Assembly (NCBI RefSeq): GCF_932274485.2
Contig: NC_065885.2
Span: 27,665,062 to 27,729,061 of the forward strand
Length of the DNA: 64,000 nucleotides
From: Patella vulgata
Lineage: Eukaryota; Mollusca; Gastropoda; Patellidae
Reading direction: 5' to 3'
Both the position numbers and the translations under genes were made by a program. Below are positions 21,616 through 34,024 of this stretch, piece by piece. Under the pieces are notes generated by a model. The model saw only the letters and a program-made list of their open reading frames with translations. It ran no database searches and was not told the DNA's origin. Each line of letters begins with the position of its first letter. Within the stretch, counting starts at the first letter, position 1.

Positions 21616-24354
21616 AGATACGGGTGTGAAGGTGCAAATCAAATTGTTTCTAAGCAATTTTTTAGTTATTTTTGTCACATTTGCATCACGTAGATTTTTG
21701 TCACACTTTTTATAGGTTAGCCAAATATACAAATTGTTGCCAGTAGTAGCTATTTGTTTATTTTAGCAGTGGGTGGAAACATTTAACTTAGGTCAACGAT
21801 TTAAGAGAAAAGAAATACAGCCGAAAGGGTATGGGGTCAAACAAATCAAATCTAACGGCAAAATAATTTTTTATATAGGTCGGGCGAAGATAGTGGGTAA
21901 ATGTCAATTTAATTTTTTTGAAGACTGGTATAGATTTATTCTATGTTAATATGCATAGATGACCAGCCAAGCCGCGCGACGCAAAATAATTTCGTAGATC
22001 ATTTTTTAGCCTTAGTTAAAGATATATTCCAACAAAAGGATTTATCGGGTAGTTATTTCCAATATAATTAAATATTGGTATATGGATACTTGAGACACCC
22101 AAGGTTTCTAAAAAAATACTGTACTCCCAGAATAACAACATGGGACACGCACAAGACAAAATTCTGAGGATATATCCATGAAGCGGTCCGTCTCCTAGAG
22201 TGACGTAAGGGGCTCTTCTTATAGTATTGAAGTTTTATGCAAAAAGTTAATTGCCCATGAAAACGCACATCCACAAGACAACTACACGCAGATTTTAATA
22301 TCGACTGGTATTTAATGGCCTTGATCTGATACGCAAAACTCGAATTCGAATATTTTTTAAAAGTTAGTCAGACTGATTTTTTTTAATATTCCGTATTCAC
22401 GTTATTTACAATTAATATAACCTTATCCGGATTTTGAAGCCCTGGGGTTTCTCCGAGATGCATTATGTAAACTTTAGATAAAGATCTAGCCGTTTTTGCT
22501 AAAATAGTTCAATAACAGATACTGGAAACATTCGGCAGACTCCGGTACCTTACAATTAACCTCAGCTATATGACGGTAAGTGTCGTTCGAACAGTGTGTA
22601 GAGTTTTCGTTGCAATGTTGCCCTTTGTTTAAAGAAAATCGGATAAACAGTTCCAGACATCAGAAATACTTAGCAAACAATATACAGTTTCTTGAGATAA
22701 ATCTCTCTTCACGGGCGTCTTCATGGGCACCGCCACTTTTAATCTGGGAACTTGAAAGTAGTTCAAATGGCGGAATTCGTCATGCAGGCGAGGCTAGATG
22801 TAGGGTACCGAGTCTGCCGAAGGATACTGGAAAATGAATATTATTCATTCAGATTACTTTATTCTGAACGAAGTTATGAGTCTCGATTATCAATTTTATC
22901 GTTACATTTTTAAATCTCGCGGGTGCTGTTATCCATTTAAATCTCGGCCAATTGTTGGTCTGGAGAGTAGTTGATTGTTGGCTAGCCAGGTGAATAAATG
23001 TCAGGAGAACCGCACTACACGCAAAACAAAATCTACAAGATAAACCTGTGTACATAGACATTGCAAGAAAAAACAAATATCGAATCAAGTGAATGGATCC
23101 GGGGACCAGTCGTAGGCGTCCAATGCACTGTACAGTAATTTAAAATGATTTACAAGAAAGATGTAACAGAAAAAAAGCGTCCTATATTGACAAGCCGTCT
23201 TTTCAGTGGCGATAGTCTGCCAGTTGATAATTTGTCTGGCGTCGCACACTATATCCCGTACTATTAGATAGTTACTGCCATTAATTTTCATTTCAGGTAA
23301 TTTGAATCCCTTGCAAATTATGGTATCGTGAGAATCGTACTTATGAAAGAAATATCAGCGTTTCAATTTCGTTCATAACATACTACTATGCAATACTACT
23401 ATACTACTACGTATACTACCATTGCTACAATTTTGGTGTAAACTCTTTTTAAGGGCCACTTTTTATTCATATTAATTACAAGCCGGGGGATTATTTACTA
23501 TTTATATTTGATTTTGTGTTATTAACCCAATGTTAAATGATCCGCTTTAATAGATTTTAGCCCGGATTCCGGCATGATCAATTGCACATTGTCCAAAAAC
23601 TTAAAATTACTAGACCCATTTGTCTCTATAACTGCAGGCACCTCTTTCCTGGCACAAAATCGGAGATGGAGGAGGAAGTTCTGGAGGTCGGGGTGTGGGC
23701 GGTTAAAGTTATATATATATATATATAAGGATAAATAAGTCAAGTTTTATCACTGCTGACAAAGTCACCGTGAAAACTAACTTTTCCAATCAAGTTGCAG
23801 ACAGGATACGATTCTAACCGGACTAACCTCGCCACTAGGTATCCGCATTCAGAAAAGTCACCGGTTTTCTTCTACTTTACAATCAAGTAACAGTGCATTT
23901 GTTTTATTAATTTACACCAACAAATGTTTTGAAAAATATTATTCGGCATACCTCCGGACCTTCCTAGGCACCGGGCCCCTAGACAAGTGTCACAGCTGCC
24001 ACCCCTCTCACGGGCCCTGCCAGCCACTCCATGGATTTTTGTGTTCATTTTGCTTGATTGCTTCTCCAACTGATTCGTTCGTTATTCATGGTATAATTAT
24101 ATAACAGCATATGTATTTATATTCACTTTTCATCCGAATAACACCACACTCCCAAGACTGCCCTCGGGAGTCAATTCTTTGCTAATTGATGGAAGTATTC
24201 AACTGTGAGTTTAAATGATGTTCTGAAATTCAAGTTCAAACTATTATCCTTTTTATTATATCTCATAACATACTCCATACTATATCTCGCATAACAACTA
24301 TTGATGTTTTAAGATGGCTATTCTCCGTGTCATTAGGTGTTGATATTATGGTGA
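21616..24354. other. no gene recognised; AT microsatellite
   Basis: Non-coding sequence with a short (AT)n at about 23710-23727. Open frames of 65-85 residues carry no recognisable domain. I see no transposon ends. Confidence 0.5.
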
Positions 24355-24595
24355 TTTTAAAGGAAAATATTGGTGTCGGTCATTATCACATATGTGGTAG
24401 AACTGGTTAAACACGTTCCAAATATAATTTTAACACAGAGATAATTGCTACAATAGATGCATTAGGAAGCTTTCAAGAAAGGGAAGTGGCGAACGCAAAA
24501 GGAAACACGAGTTATCTTTCTATATAACTGACTGAAGTAACGAGTGAAAAAAGATACGCGGGAGATTGTAGGGGGATATCTAACAATTCTAAAAA
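24355..24595 (-). repeat. dispersed repeat family D1, copy 2
   Basis: This is the reverse complement of 8330-8600, sharing GAACGTGTTTAACCAGTTCTA-type sequence (here AGAACTGGTTAAACACGTTC) and ATAACTGACTGAAGTAACGAG. It ends immediately before the tandem-core repeat at 24640. Confidence 0.7.
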
Positions 24596-24639
24596 ATAAT
24601 TGACCGTCACTATTTCTATTTTTCTCGTTTTCCCTTATC

Positions 24640-25320
24640 TAGTGACATGGACTTGGATATTTGGGACATAAACATGTATTTTAAATTTCATCCAAATCGG
24701 ATAAAAATTGTGACTTCTAGAGAGTCCACAACCTTGGTATTACATACTTTTACACTATTTGCGTACAACCTTGATATATCACATTATATATTTACACTAT
24801 TTGCGAACTAAAGGCGGCCATTTTGTCTGGCAGTTTTTGTCCGATTGTCACGAAATTCGAACTCTACGGCGTAACGGTGATACATTCAGACGGTTCTTTT
24901 TTCAATCGGATAAAAATTGTGACCACAAGCTAAAAACGCGATTTTTCGTACAATCAAGAGCCATAATTCAGGAAGTTACGATCCGATATGCACAAATATC
25001 GAAAAGAACCAAGATCTTTGGCTTATAAACATGCATTCCAAGTTTCATCAAAATCAGATGAAAATGGTGACTTCTAGAGTGTACACGAACTAAAACGTGA
25101 CTTTTCGTACAACCAGGGGCCATAATCCATGAAGTTTCGATCCGATAAATGCCAATAGCGAAACGAACCCAGTTCCTTTTGGAGATATACCTATATTTTA
25201 AGTTTCGTCAAAATCGGATAAGAATTTTGACCTGTAGAGTGTCCACAAACAAATTGTGGATGGACAGGGGCGACGACAACATACATGTACGTCCACATGA
25301 AAATGTGGGCGTATAAAAAC
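24640..25320 (+). repeat. tandem-core dispersed repeat family P2, copy 1
   Basis: Diverged direct repeats carry the phrases TTTCGTACAA(T/C)CA, GGGCCATAAT, GTTTCATCAAAATC(G/A)GAT and GACTTCTAGAGTGT. The copy ends in GTGTCCACAAACAAATTGTG, then GGACAGGGGCGACGAC and AAAATGTGGGCGTATAAAAA. The reverse-orientation copy at 41790-42920 and the partial copies at 27025-27440 and 57480-57705 share this right end. The layout (core repeats, ACGG-type run, fixed end) resembles the pearl/Helentron-associated elements known from bivalves; that assignment is inference. Confidence 0.7.
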
Positions 25321-25859
25321 GTCTTCGTAACTAGACAATAGGCCTATACAATCTTTTTGACGTCAGGGTTGGTAAGTTGGGTCAACACTACCTTCCTTAG
25401 TGTTTGTTTCCTGACGGCCCCTGTTGACAATGTAATACAGCGTCTTTCGAACAAACACCAGACAAAATTAACCGTGAGTTACTTTATGCAGTATTATAAC
25501 CAATGCTATTAGGCTACAGGCAAAAAAAAAATACTATTGAAAGAGATACCAATTTAGCTGCTGACTGATTAAACCAATTTAGCGCGTTAGTTTGACATTA
25601 ACGACGATGGTATTTAGTCTTCAACAGTCGACAGTTCAGGTCAAGAATAAAAATTTAGTTAGCAAAGAGTCTACTAAAAATAATTTAATCCAATTGAGTT
25701 TGTGGCATCACCAAGCTCAACAGCACACCAGGTCAGCCCAGTTCATTATAAAGAAAATCATTTTGATGCAATATAAATCCGTCAGTTTAGGCAAAACACA
25801 AGCAATCAGCGTAGAGACCGACGCCCGTTATTCTCTCCAAATGAAGATGTGTGGGTATA
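25321..25859. other. no gene recognised
   Basis: Non-coding. The 96-residue frame at 25592-25882 shows no domain and its end overlaps a dispersed repeat. Confidence 0.45.
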
Positions 25860-26060
25860 GAATATATTTCGACCGTCTATAAATACACATTAGATCAATC
25901 CATTTCATCAATGTTATATAAAAGAGCAACCCGAATTCAATATGGCTCCTCACCTAAATCAGAGATCTAAAACGAATAAGTAGACAAGAGTGTGATTTAT
26001 TAGATTCGAAGATATAAAAGCTCGCGAATAGAAATTTTATATCAACAATCCCAGAATATC
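25860..26060 (+). repeat. dispersed repeat family D3, copy 1
   Basis: This matches 44160-44325 in the same orientation; shared phrases include TACACATTAGAT(C/G)AATCCATTTC, split by small changes, and GAGTGTGATT(T/A)ATT(A/G)GATT. No coding capacity or ends seen. At the second site it lies beside a D2 copy, so D2 and D3 might be parts of one larger element. Confidence 0.6.
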
Positions 26061-26840
26061 CTTATCCACTGGTTCCTTTAGCAATGAACTCTGGTCGGAC
26101 GATGTCCTGTAACCGTATATGTAAAAACCGCTCTACCCCCACCTCAGTTCTAAGGCTATCTTGGAAACTTTACCTTCTATTTGTAGCCGTGATTCGTCTT
26201 TGTTCACCAAAATGAATCATTCTTGCCACATCCGACACGAAATTACAATAATTTAACACTATTTTCAAGAACAATTTTACTATTCAAAAACATAAACAAA
26301 ATACATTTGAATTGGTTCGCCACTATGAAACTCGGGCGTGCACAGACCAGGAGTCGCGGGTTCGTGGCTGTGCTAAGGAAATCTTTCGGAATGGAATGCT
26401 ACGTACGGTAAACGAAACTTCTTGCACATTTCACCTGCTAACAAGATATTTTGTATAACAGAAAAACAACACTAATTATGAAATAGGTTTATTAATTCAA
26501 ACTGTATGTACATGAAAAAAAAAAACAAGAACAAAAAAAAAAAAAAAGAAAAAGGAAAACTAATAAAATAAATTAAACAGTTATACACTAGTAAACAATA
26601 TATAATATGAAATAAAATTTGGTATATTACAGTACGCCCACCAAACCCCGCGAAAAAAAAAGGAGAAAAAAAAAATGAAATTAGAATAAATATTCATGAT
26701 TTAAATATTTTTGAATAAATAAGAAATACCCAAGTAGTTAAAGTATTGGACATAAAATAATTTTAGTATTACTTGAAATACAACCATTGAAATACAAATA
26801 CGTTGCATTAAAGAATGTGAGATTTTCTACTTTGACGCAT
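26061..26840. other. no gene recognised; A-rich tract
   Basis: Contains A-rich simple sequence at about 26513-26560 and a purine-rich patch at 26655-26680. The block GTTGCATTAAAGAATGTGAG (26803) is a diverged duplicate of the outer part of the inverted arm beginning at 26844. Confidence 0.5.
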
Positions 26841-26843
26841 ACA

Positions 26844-27024
26844 AATACATTTATAAGCAGAACGTTGCCTCAAAGAATTTAAAATTTTTTCTTTGCCTTC
26901 TATATTTTCACTTTGGGGGCGGGGGGTGGGCGAGGATAATGTTTCCAAAAAAGTTACAAAAACAGGCTGAATTCAGAGACTACGTTCTTCATTTAATTGA
27001 AGTAAAATAATTTCAGGTGGGTCT
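26844..27024 (+). repeat. left arm of a 180-bp inverted repeat pair
   Basis: This is the reverse complement of 29070-29240 with scattered changes. Shared blocks include AATACATTTATAAGCA, TCCAAAAAAGTTACAAAAAC, TTCTTCATTTAATTGAAGTA and AATTTCAGGTGGGTCT. Its inner edge runs straight into a P2-type repeat at 27025. Confidence 0.8.
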
Positions 27025-27440
27025 AAAAATGTGATTTTTCGTACAATCAGGGGCCATAATCCAGGAGGTTACAGTCCGATAGGCACAAATATCAAAAGGA
27101 ACTACGATCTTTGGATTATAAACATACATTTAAGGTTTCATCAAAATCGGATCACAATTGTGACAACTAGAGGGCTCACAACCTTGATATACCATATACA
27201 CTATTTGCGTACGAGGGGCGGCCATTTTGTCCGTCAGTTTTGGTCCGCTTTTAACGAAATTGGAACTCAACTAAAATTACGGTGTAACGGTGATATATTC
27301 GAACGTTTTTTTTTAAATAGGATCTTTGGTAGATAGACCTATATTTCAAGTTGGATAAAAATTGTAACCTGTAGAGTGTCCACAAACAAATTGTGGACGG
27401 ACAGACAGACGGATACTACATGTAGTATCATCGGCAGTTG
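27025..27440 (+). repeat. dispersed repeat family P2, copy 2
   Basis: Contains TTTTTCGTACAATCAGGGGC, GGTTTCATCAAAATCGGATC and AAATTGTGGACGGACAGACA, matching the copy at 24640-25320. It lies inside the inverted-arm pair 26844/29070. Confidence 0.7.
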
Positions 27441-29069
27441 TTACGCCGGCAATACTTACTCCCCACTTCTGTATAAACACAGGGAAGAAGATATACCATC
27501 AATTGTATTATATGGGATCATAATTTGATTAGCTGCAAATTTTATTTATGTAAATTGTGCCAATTATTGACGAAATATAAAACAAACGCTAATATTTACA
27601 CTGATTTGTCACATACGGGCCTACATTAATTAGTGCATTAGAAAACATTCCCAACAATTCAGTCCTGAGGCACATATCTAAACTTGTTTTTTTTTAAAAA
27701 AGATGTTTAATTGGGTGGCTCGTTTTGTTGTCAGCAATGTAAAAATGAACATCATTTAAATATCAAAGACCCCGACTATGCCTGCAATTTTGTCAGGTAC
27801 TTGACGTTGTGTGGGCTTCTTCATATGACATGTACTGATGCTGTTAGAGATAATGATGGACAGATTTCAGCTAATCTAGCCTAGCTGTGGTCTGGATGTT
27901 AGATAACTCTTGTCAGCGACACTCCCCCACTACAAATGTCTGGCAATTACATGTAATAAGCCAAAAACAAACTAAACAGTCCAAATCAAAATTTGTTGAG
28001 GACTCAATACTTTTTGCATTTATTCCAAGACGACAGTTCAAGTGTTATAAAGATTTCAGTTACTCACCCAAACGATCAGATAAAAGCAAAACTACGCCCC
28101 ATTATATGCCCGTTGTGATGTTTTATTTTTTTTTTATAAAAAAGTTATATATATAAAAACATTTATCAAAAATATTTCTTAAAGATAGGTTCCCAGAAAG
28201 GTATTTATCGGTTGGTTATTCCCCATAAAATTATGTCAATTTTGGTATATATGGAAAGTAGAAATATCCAATCTTACTAGAAAATTACTGGGTGTCCGTC
28301 ATCGATAGCCCGGCGATTAGTAGTGTCTGCACGCGTGACGTCAAAGGTCGCACATAGAGGTTGAGCGCTTGATTTACATGTTGATAAATTTTATGAACAG
28401 TTAGACGTACAACAGTTTCTGAGTTAAAAACCACGAAAAAAAACTTGGGCAGTGGATAATCCGAGAATTTAATAAGGCTTCGATATTTGTAATAAATAGT
28501 CAGCGATTAAAGACAACATCGTCTTGTGTATGCAATGAGTTCTCCTCCGAATTCGTTCCCGAGGCTAGGTACCGAGAGAGGTAAGTCACGTGACTTGGCA
28601 ATTGCAATATTTTGAGAAGGATTTGAAGCAAAATTATGATAAAATAATTAGTTTAAATATATTTTTAGTCCAAATATATCATCAAATCACCCAGTTTGTA
28701 CGCGGGAATGTATCTTTAAATTTCAATTGTATATAAATGTATATTTCGTTTTATTAACATCTGCAATCTTAAAATGTTTTGGGGCCTATACAGGAGTGTT
28801 TATTAATAGCATATAAAAATCATACGTGTAGGGCATTATGACAAAACGAATGGATCCGGCACTACCCAATCTAAGGCGAGCCTGATGCTCGACAAGTTTT
28901 CAAGCTTTATGTATGTACCGATCGTATTTGATTAACAAGATTAGGGACAGCGGTCTGACATAAGCATTTTGCCTGTTCCCCTACCCTCCATTCATTTATA
29001 GTGAACAAAATCCCTTATAAAAAAATATTAACGTGATAAAACCCTTCAATATTATGTTGCATTAAAAAT
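27441..29069. other. interior between inverted arms, no gene recognised
   Basis: No domain is recognisable in this interval. The 89-residue frame at 27887-28156 is unassigned. If 26844-29240 is one element, this is its non-coding interior. Confidence 0.4.
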
Positions 29070-29240
29070 AGACCCACCTGAAATTATTATACTTCAATTA
29101 AATGAAGAACGCAGTCTATGAATTCAGCCTGTTTTTGTAACTTTTTTGGAAACATCCCCCCCCCCCCCAAAGAAAAAATATAGAAGCCAAAGAACAAAAT
29201 CTGTAATTCTTTGATGCAACGTTATGCTTATAAATGTATT
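29070..29240 (-). repeat. right arm of a 180-bp inverted repeat pair
   Basis: Reverse complement of 26844-27024 (see there). A C-run at about 29157-29168 corresponds to a G-run in the left arm. I found no matching target duplication outside the arms. Confidence 0.8.
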
Positions 29241-30080
29241 ACCGTTTCACCTGATGATGTAGTCAGGAAAAGTGCTTAGACATTCAGATGGAATGATACA
29301 GTAACACCCCCTGTGCAATTGGCAGTAGAAGTTAAAGACCACTATGGCAGTTGACCAAAAATATGTGACATATGCCCCGCTTCATTAATTATGAGTTCTA
29401 ATAGGTTGCAGAAAAGTAGGACGATAAACCCCATTTCCCCAGGATGCTAAAAGAAAGTAGTTCGTGTAGACACGTTTGCTCAAAAGACATTCTGAAAATT
29501 GCAAAAAAAAGGATACTCACAAAATCAAACTTTCCTGTGGACTTAAGCCGGAAGTCATTTTTTTAAGTATTTTAAAACCACTTACGTCATCCCTTTCATA
29601 CATAGAATATATGTACACCGTTTGAAAACTTATGCCCATTCTGTCTGAGTCTTTTCAAATCATTATCATCAGGAAACAACTGCTCTATCTTGATATCACA
29701 TCCATTAATGGCTTGTCTGTCGTCTAACAAAGAAGTTTATTTCAGCATATGACATCACCCATAACATTATCTTGTTATGACTTTCTGTTGAATGTTTTGC
29801 TTTTACACGTTTGCCAGCATTGTCCCAAACTATAGTGTAATCTGGACATATTTCTGTGGACGAAACTTGCTGTGCGGTGCCTCCATTAACCATACATGCC
29901 TCAATAAAAGGATTCTGACCTTCACAAGCTTTCAAATCTAATTCCAGAAATTATATAGAAATAATATCATTTAGAAAAAAACCCACAGTAAATATCTGTA
30001 TTTAAGAAGTAGCATATGAAGTGATTTCCAATAAAGACATGTACTCCTATTAAATGCAGTTAATGTTTCCACGCTTGTTA
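29241..30080. other. no gene recognised
   Basis: Non-coding; the 76-residue minus frame at 29705-29935 shows no domain. Confidence 0.45.
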
Positions 30081-30084
30081 AAAA

Positions 30085-31930
30085 AACAAACAAGCCAACA
30101 GTGAGGCTGATGTCCCCCGCCGAAATCCCAAAATAAATAGATGACCATATTAATTAATCGCACATTTATTTTTTTTCAAAAGTATCAAGCAATCGAACTG
30201 ATTATCAACTATACACTATGTTTCATCACTCTTTATCAGATATAATCAAAATTATCTTGTCCCAAAGCATCGACCAATGAAATTTCTTAGCTCTGCTTAG
30301 CTTTAGCTCAAAATGTTAATCATTCAACTCAGTCAAGACATTTACCTAATGAACACCTACATAAAGTTTAAACATTCTACCTTAAACATACATTATGCAA
30401 GAGCTAAATCTGCCTATTTCAGGTCTTTAGGCCCGAAATGTTATCTAAATAATTATTAATAGACATCAATTAACCTATCCAGGCCATAATCAACTCTAGA
30501 TGTGAGCGCTAGCCTGCGATCTTAAGTGGATTGTGATCAGATTTACTGCATAACTTTCCTTCTCGATTAAACAGATAATCGAGACTATGCGGTTTAACGT
30601 ACTGACTTTAGTAATGATGACCGAGGCTTATGGGAATTTCAGTCGCTTAGTTCTCGGTTCATAGTGGATCAATTTGAATGAAATTTTCACCAAATTGCCT
30701 TTACATCATCTAGTTTTTAACTATTATAGTGAGAACTGCCAACTAGTTACCGAATCTCCCATAATGTATCTTTAATTAAAAGCAGAGTTGTTTTGTTCCA
30801 AAGTCTTGACCAATGAAATTGCTTATCGCTCCTTAGCCTAAGCAGAAAAGTCTCATCGTCGAACGTAGTCAAGGTAATGATATAATGAATCAATACTCGG
30901 AGTTTCGTCACTTTCACTTCGTTAGAACCAAAGTTATCGTCCCTCAAGGCATCAACCAATCAGATTGCTTTTCTCTGCTTACCATAAGCAGACAATGTTT
31001 ATCATCGAACTCCATCAAGACACTTATCTAATGAACGCCTACACCATGTTTGCCCATTCTATCCCAATTAGAAGGAGAGTTCTTGTGTTTCAAAGTATCG
31101 ACCAATTAAATTGCTTATCGCTCTGTTTACCCTGAGCAGAAAATGCTCACTATCGAACTTATTCATGGTATTGATGTGATAAAACTATACACCAAGTGTC
31201 CCCACTCTCACTTAATTAGGACTAATGTTATCGTGTCCCAAATCATCAACCAATCAAATTGCTTATCCCTGCTTACCCTAAGCAGAAAATGCTTATCTTC
31301 GAACTGCATCAAGGCATTTACGTAATAAACACCAAGTGTGAACATTCTAACTCAATTTGAATGAGAGTTATTGTGTTCCAAAGTCTCGACCAATCAAATT
31401 GCTCATCGCCCCGCTTACCCTGAGTAGAAAATGTTCATTATCGAACGTAGTCAAGGTATTGATGTAATAAAACTATACACCAAATTTCATCATCACTCTC
31501 ACTTAATTAGAACTAAAGTTATCGTATCCCAAAGCATCAATCAATCAAATTGATTATCTCCGCTTACCCTAAGCAGAAAATGCTTCGGCCAATCAAATTG
31601 CTTATCGCTCTGCTTACCCTGGGCAGAACATGCTTATCATCCAATTAGTCAAGGTATTGATGTAATGAAACTATACACCAAGTTTCATCACTCTCACTTA
31701 ATTAGAACTAAAGTTATTGTGTCCCAAAGCATCAACCAATCAAATGGCTTATCTCTGCTTTCCCTTAGCAGAAAATGCCCATCTTCGAACTCTTTCAAGG
31801 CATTGACCTAATAAACACCCACACCCAGTTTGAACATTCTAACCCAATTAGAAAGAGAGTTATTGTGTCCAAAAAAGTGTGACGGACAGACAGACAGACG
31901 AACCCATTTTAATAGTCCCTTGCTTTCTTC
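30085..31930 (+). repeat. tandem-core element family P1, copy 1 (about 150-bp units)
   Basis: The left end (CAAGCCAACAGTGAGGCTGA, 30091) is shared with 60081. The core is a head-to-tail array of roughly 145-150-bp units alternating two types. One carries TTCCAAAGTCTCGACCAATC, the other CCCAAAGCATCAACCAATCA. Both continue as CAAATTGCTTATC and CAGAAAATGCTCAT, and are best seen from 31076 to 31860. The right end is a GACGGACAGACAGACAGACG run followed by CCCATTTTAATAGTCCC. This architecture matches pearl/HINE-type non-autonomous elements of molluscs (inference). A TTAA MITE sits inside at 30382-30775. Confidence 0.8.
30382..30775 (+). mobile_element. TTAA MITE, copy 1, nested in the tandem-core element
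   Basis: The copy starts TTAAACATACATTATG and ends in the reverse complement of TTAAAGATACATTATG, giving inverted ends of about 15 bp with a TTAA duplication. The 390-bp body matches 33634-34024 along its length. The flanks rejoin into a normal array unit (CATTCTACC before it, TTAAAAGCAGAGTT after it), compared with CATTCTAGCTCAATTAGAAA in sister units, which confirms an insertion. TTAA targets are used by piggyBac and Kolobok superfamilies. No coding sequence. Confidence 0.85.
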
Positions 31931-32541
31931 GAAATTCTGATTATGACTTTTTTTATTGTAGTTCTTAGTTTAGGAAAGCAAACATAGTGGCCCTATGCTA
32001 TTACTATATTTACCTCAGCCTTGGTTTTCATCGCATTGTGTTTTGAACTGAGATAACATTTTCATCGGATTCAGTGTTCAACTGAGATAATATTCCAATT
32101 GATATTGTACGGTTTATACAGAGTCCTAAATTGGTGATGTTGGTGAACATCTAACTTTAAAATGGTGGCTACCCAGTGGCTGATTCTACAAACCTGTACT
32201 GTCCATTGTTATTTAATGTCAGCTATTCCTAATAAGTGCTTTAACCTTCACAATGTTATAGTGGTATTTTAATTTACATGTAAACAAAATTCAATACTAG
32301 TACACTGCAGTTTGGTCCCATATCAAGACATCAGTAATGTGGCGACCCCCTTGCCCCCAAAATGCTAACGCCACACAGATGGTTGATATTTTTGTAGATC
32401 CACTCAAGTTATAATGTATTCTAAGACAAACAGGAACACCACAAGAGGACTGGTAGTAAAATTCAGCCTACATGTAAGCTCAAATGAAATAGCTTAACTC
32501 TCATTAATTTGTGCCGGTACGTAAGTGCAATACTATTCACA
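31931..32541. other. no gene recognised
   Basis: Non-coding. A small imperfect duplication of AACTGAGATAA(C/T)ATT occurs at about 32047 and 32080. Confidence 0.5.
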
Positions 32542-33269
32542 AGAGACTTTTGGCAAGCGTAAATTTCTGGTCCGTATCACGTATCCGTATCGATTATGCT
32601 TGTGACGTCATCAATGTGTGTGTTTTTCTCATACGTGATACGGCAGCTTTCCTACGGAAAAGGTCCGTATAACATCATCTTTTTACCGTCTTGTTTGCTA
32701 CTTTTAGACGCTGAAATGTGGTATAGCGTGTTTATGAATCTATGTGTATCCTAGAACACAAAGGTGAATATTTGATGTGATTTTAACCATGATAAAGACT
32801 GGAATTTAATCATTATGTTTGATGAGCTTTTATGGGAATTTTCATATTTTCCCTGTCTGTCTGCATGCTGGTTGATCTAAGTGCTGAATTTAGGGAGGCG
32901 GGACCTTGCAAATCTCTATATGATGTGATTCTATGGTAAATGATACATTAGTGAAACCAAAAAATGCTGTCGAGTCGAAGTCGAAGATTTTTAATAATAT
33001 TCGGCATTAAATGTTTTTTAATAGCTCAGCGAATGTCGAGCGACTTTACTCCCTCTAGGAATTTGTAGGATAGACACTTGACTAGTACTGATGGTGATCT
33101 TGGTAGATAATTGCCATCATGCTGTAATAGAACTAAGCTCAACTCATCTACTCATACGTACGCGGCGGGAAAATCTGCCAAAACTCTAAAACTACATTGA
33201 CGCAACGTATCACGTGACGATACGGATACGTGATACGGATGGGAAAAAATCCGCTTGCCAAAAGTCTCT
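32542..33269. mobile_element. MITE-like element with about 55-bp inverted ends
   Basis: The left end reads AGAGACTTTTGGCAAGCG, with TCCGTATCACGTATCCGTAT inside it. The right end is the reverse complement of AGAGACTTTTGGCAAGCG with the same inner phrase. The 728-bp element has no coding capacity. I found no convincing target duplication, so the superfamily is open. Confidence 0.75.
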
Positions 33270-33633
33270 ACTAAATCACTGTTCAGTACGCGTAATCCAT
33301 ATTGTTATACATAAATGAAGATCAATCATTATTTCTTAAGTAACTATTTACTCTTGAATAGATAAAAACAAAAATGATCTCATTATAATGGGGCTAAAGG
33401 AAAAAGATAGTTATACATTCCATGACAATGTTTTCTCATATTTAGCTCTTAACATGCTGTTAAACCGCAGTCCATAAATGTGTAGTTTGTTTATTGTAAT
33501 TTTTCAAGGACTCATTTCCATTAAAAATTTCGTATGCTATCCATATTGACCCTTTCTTTCAATGATCCCCCCTAATCTCTTCGACCAGCATATTCTTTAA
33601 TGCATTCCTCGCACCTAAGAATGCTTCATTAGT
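33270..33633. other. no gene recognised
   Basis: Short AT-rich spacer between two MITE-type elements; nothing recognised. Confidence 0.5.
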
Positions 33634-34024
33634 TTAAAAGTATATTATGCAAGAGCTAAATCTGTCAATTTCAGTTCTTTCTTTAGACCTGAAATGTTAT
33701 CTAAATTACTAATTATACATTAATTAACTTATTCAGACCATAATCAACTGGCGATGTCAACGCTAGTCTGCGATATCTATTGGATTATGATCCGATTTGC
33801 TGCTCAACTTTCATTCATGATTTAATCATGAAATGGATAATCGAAACTGTTTTTATCGTACCGACTTTGGTAATGATGATCGAGGCTAGATCGAAATTTC
33901 AATCGCCTAATTCTCGGTTCATAGTGGATCAATTTGACTGAAATGTGCCGCAAATTACCTTTACATTATCTATTATAGTGCGAACTGCCAGTTCTTTACC
34001 TAATCTCCCATAATGTATCTTTAA
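33634..34024 (+). mobile_element. TTAA MITE, copy 2
   Basis: Same family and orientation as 30382-30775, bounded by TTAA on both sides (33634-33637 and 34021-34024). Shared blocks include ATTATGCAAGAGCTAAATCT, GAAATGTTATCTAAAT, GGTTCATAGTGGATCAATTT and CTCCCATAATGTATCTTTAA. Divergence between copies is moderate. Confidence 0.85.

Noticed and set aside
21242-21693. Frames of 78-92 residues repeated at 11953-12379, 21242-21693, 35299-35711 and 36411-36716
   Set aside because: They are translations of the SINE body on either strand, not genes.
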